64,000 nt of DNA. Origin: Pseudobacteroides cellulosolvens ATCC 35603 = DSM 2933 (GTDB lineage: Bacteria > Bacillota > Clostridia > Acetivibrionales > DSM-2933). Location of the stretch: NCBI RefSeq assembly GCF_001262605.1, contig NZ_LGTC01000001.1, forward strand, positions 682,001 to 746,000, read 5' to 3'. The position numbers were made by a program, and so were the translations under genes. Numbering within the stretch: the first letter of the stretch is position 1; every line of letters starts with the position of its first letter. Below are positions 62,049-64,000 of the stretch, in pieces. The notes under the pieces are model-generated. The model was not told the origin of the DNA, did no database searches, and was given only the letters and a program-made list of their open reading frames with translations.

Positions 62049-62125
62049 AGAATTACTTATCCTATGAGCGTGTGTTAACGAGTTAAGTTAACACGAAAGC
62101 GAAGAAGGGTAAGTTATTTCTTAAG
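62048..62125. repeat. Palindromic repeat C, copy 3
   Basis: Inner stem GTGTTAAC / GTTAACAC with loop GAGTTAA (62072-62094), identical loop to the copy at 17998-18020 and compensated stem. Outer arms ACTTATCCT / AGGGTAAGT. Sits between hydE and aspA. Confidence 0.8.
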
Positions 62126-62182
62126 TATACCAAAGACATAATTGAAGCGATAATTACTTGAAAATATAGAGGTTGATGATCG

Positions 62183-63583
62183 ATGAGAAAAGAAAAGGAT
62201 ATGTTAGGCGAGATGTTGATACCGGATGAAGCCTACTATGGAATTCACACGGCCAGAGCTTTGGAAAACTTCCATATAACAGGAAGGCATATTCACCCTG
62301 AACTTATTAAGGCACTGGTTATGGTAAAAAAAGCAGCCGCCATCACAAATGCCGAAGTTGGACTTTTGGATAAGAATATGTCAAATGCCATATGTGGAGC
62401 TTGCGATGAAATAATATCAGGTAGTTTTATGGAGCAATTTGTAGTAGATCCGCTACAGGGCGGTGCTGGGACATCTGCCAATATGAATGTGAATGAGGTT
62501 ATAGCAAACAGGGCAATAGAGCTTTTAGGCGGAAACAAAGGCGATTATTCCATTGTTGATCCCTTAGACCATGTTAACATGTCCCAATCTACAAATGATG
62601 TGTTCCCAACTGCTGTTCGAATAGCTTCAATTAAAATGTTAAAGCCTGTAAGCGAGCTTTTTTCACAGTTGCAAACGGCTTTGCAGGAAAAGGAAGAGGA
62701 ATTTTCAACGGTTATTAAAGTTGGAAGGACCCAGCTTCAAGATGCGGTGCCTGTACTGTTAGGCCAGGAATTCGGTGCATGGGCACAGGCAATATCCAGG
62801 GACAGGTGGAGAATATACAAGGTTGAAGAAAGACTGAGGCAAGTGAACATAGGGGGTACAGCTGTCGGAACAGGTATGAATGCAGACAGGAAATACATAT
62901 TCCTTATGGTTGAAAAGCTCAGGGCATTGACTGGAATAGGTCTTGCAAGAGCTGAGTACATGATGGATCCAACCCAAAACAATGATGTATTTGTTGAGGT
63001 GTCGGGACTTTTAAAGACCTCTTGCGTCAATCTTTCAAAGATTGCCAATGACCTGCGGCTAATGGCATCAGGGCCTAGGGCGGGCTTAGGTGAAATAGCA
63101 CTTCCTCCTGTTCAGGCAGGATCATCAATAATGCCAGGAAAGGTTAATCCTGTAATTCCTGAGGCTATAAACCAAATTGCTTTTCAAGTAATGGGAAATG
63201 ATTTGACAATTACTATGGCAGCCCAGTCGGGACAGCTTGAGCTAAACGCATTTTTGCCGGTAATTGCACACAATCTCCTTGAAATGTTGGATATATTGAG
63301 AAATGGTATTGAAATATTTATAAATAAATGCATAAAAGGAATAGCAGCTAATAGGAAAAGGTGCAGAGAGATGATGGAAGAGAGCTATGTACAGGTACCT
63401 GCCCTTATAAGGCATATAGGATATGGTGAAGCATCAAACCTTGCAAAGGAATGCGTGGCGGAAAACAAAAAATTAAGGGATATACTTATCGAAAAGGCAG
63501 TTTTAGATAGTGAAACAATTGACAAAATATTAAATCCGTTAGAACTTACAAAACCTGGTATACCAGGGATGGGAAAGAGGTAG
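62183..63583 (+). CDS. aspA: Aspartate ammonia-lyase
   Basis: 466 aa. It converts aspartate to fumarate and ammonia. Fumarase/aspartase superfamily motifs are present: QSTNDVFPTA, the substrate-binding GRTQLQDAVP, and the active-site loop GSSIMPGKVNP. It lies between hydE and hydF, an order seen in other hydrogenase maturation clusters. It has been proposed that aspartase supplies ammonia for the bridging azadithiolate ligand of the H-cluster; here that is inference. GAGG is the start site; 9 bp separate its stop from hydF. Confidence 0.95.
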   Translation: MRKEKDMLGEMLIPDEAYYGIHTARALENFHITGRHIHPELIKALVMVKKAAAITNAEVGLLDKNMSNAICGACDEIISGSFMEQFVVDPLQGGAGTSANMNVNEVIANRAIELLGGNKGDYSIVDPLDHVNMSQSTNDVFPTAVRIASIKMLKPVSELFSQLQTALQEKEEEFSTVIKVGRTQLQDAVPVLLGQEFGAWAQAISRDRWRIYKVEERLRQVNIGGTAVGTGMNADRKYIFLMVEKLRALTGIGLARAEYMMDPTQNNDVFVEVSGLLKTSCVNLSKIANDLRLMASGPRAGLGEIALPPVQAGSSIMPGKVNPVIPEAINQIAFQVMGNDLTITMAAQSGQLELNAFLPVIAHNLLEMLDILRNGIEIFINKCIKGIAANRKRCREMMEESYVQVPALIRHIGYGEASNLAKECVAENKKLRDILIEKAVLDSETIDKILNPLELTKPGIPGMGKR

Positions 63584-63592
63584 GTGGTTTTT

Positions 63593-64000
63593 GTGAATAA
63601 TACACCGGTTTCAGAGAGAATGCACATTGCAATATTCGGAAGGAGAAATGCAGGAAAATCGAGCCTAATTAATGCACTTACAGGTCAGGAGATTGCAGTT
63701 GTTTCAGATGTCCCGGGAACAACTACGGACCCTGTTTATAAAACAATGGAGCTTTTGCCCATAGGCCCGGTAGTCATAATTGATACGGCAGGAATGGATG
63801 ATGAGGGTGATTTAGGAAACTTAAGGGTTGAAAAAACATATGATGTATTAAGAAAAACCAATTTTGCCATAGTTGTAGTAAACGCACAGGAAGGCATTAC
63901 AGATTTTGAACTGGATTTTATAAAAAAGGTAAAAAGCAGGGATATTCCGGTTGTATGTGCAATGAATAAGGTAGATTTAAGACCTTTGTCAGGTGATGAT
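63593..64000 (+). CDS. hydF: HydF GTPase scaffold (cut by the window end)
   Basis: GTG start with AGGTGG; 136 codons in the window. GTPase motifs: P-loop GRRNAGKSS, switch PGTTTDPV, G3 DTAG and NKVD, typical of HydF's N-terminal domain. HydF is the scaffold that holds the [2Fe] subcluster and hands it to the hydrogenase. The dimerisation and iron-sulfur domains are past the window edge. Confidence 0.96.
   Translation, partial: MNNTPVSERMHIAIFGRRNAGKSSLINALTGQEIAVVSDVPGTTTDPVYKTMELLPIGPVVIIDTAGMDDEGDLGNLRVEKTYDVLRKTNFAIVVVNAQEGITDFELDFIKKVKSRDIPVVCAMNKVDLRPLSGDD

Overview
The window looks like a low-GC, spore-forming, cellulolytic anaerobic clostridium of the Acetivibrio / Pseudobacteroides / Ruminiclostridium kind. 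The evidence is a SigI/RsgI pair, CBM3/CBM6/CBM35-type surface proteins, S-layer homology (SLH) domains, a relic of a cohesin domain, a GerA-type spore germination operon, and [FeFe]-hydrogenase maturation genes. This placement is inferred from gene content; no rRNA or housekeeping phylogenetic marker is present.

Layout. 0-2.8 kb: a CobW-type GTPase end, a CobW-permease fusion and a TIGR03943 protein, probably one metal-handling operon. 2.8-6.7 kb: a very large hybrid sensor kinase and its LytTR regulator. 6.9-10.6 kb: a propeller-like protein and a caspase-like protease as a pair, then agmatinase and a methyltransferase. 10.7-16.7 kb (minus strand): EFR1 flavodoxin-ferredoxin, ArsR regulator, phosphoesterase, DUF4474 protein and sigI-rsgI. 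17-20 kb: pyrD, a histidine phosphatase and a pyrE-like gene. 20-25.6 kb: an SLH/CBM6/PA14 surface protein, an IS1182-type element, a secreted protein and a deleted relic of the same IS. 25.7-28 kb: a two-component system. 28-34.9 kb: a germination-receptor operon whose gerB is split by an IS66-family element with an exact 8-bp target duplication. 34.9-37.5 kb: a gene graveyard (yibE/F, feoB, chemoreceptor and cohesin remnants). 37.8-53.9 kb: one giant surface adhesin gene of about 5,367 codons ending in three SLH domains. 54-58.7 kb: a CBM3/CBM35 protein, a VanZ-like protein, a membrane protein and an Rpn nuclease relic. 58.8-64 kb: the hydrogenase maturation operon TM1266-like / hydG / hydE / aspA / hydF (cut by the window end).

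Two themes cut across the regions. First, several conserved genes (sensor kinase twice, agmatinase, methyltransferase, histidine phosphatase, giant adhesin) are each broken by loss of exactly one base in a short run of identical bases; restoring that base recovers full-length family proteins. This points to assembly or sequencing error, or an unusual mutation bias, rather than real gene loss, so these are annotated here as single genes. Second, at least three families of intergenic palindromic or dispersed repeats recur; one shows compensatory stem changes around a constant loop.
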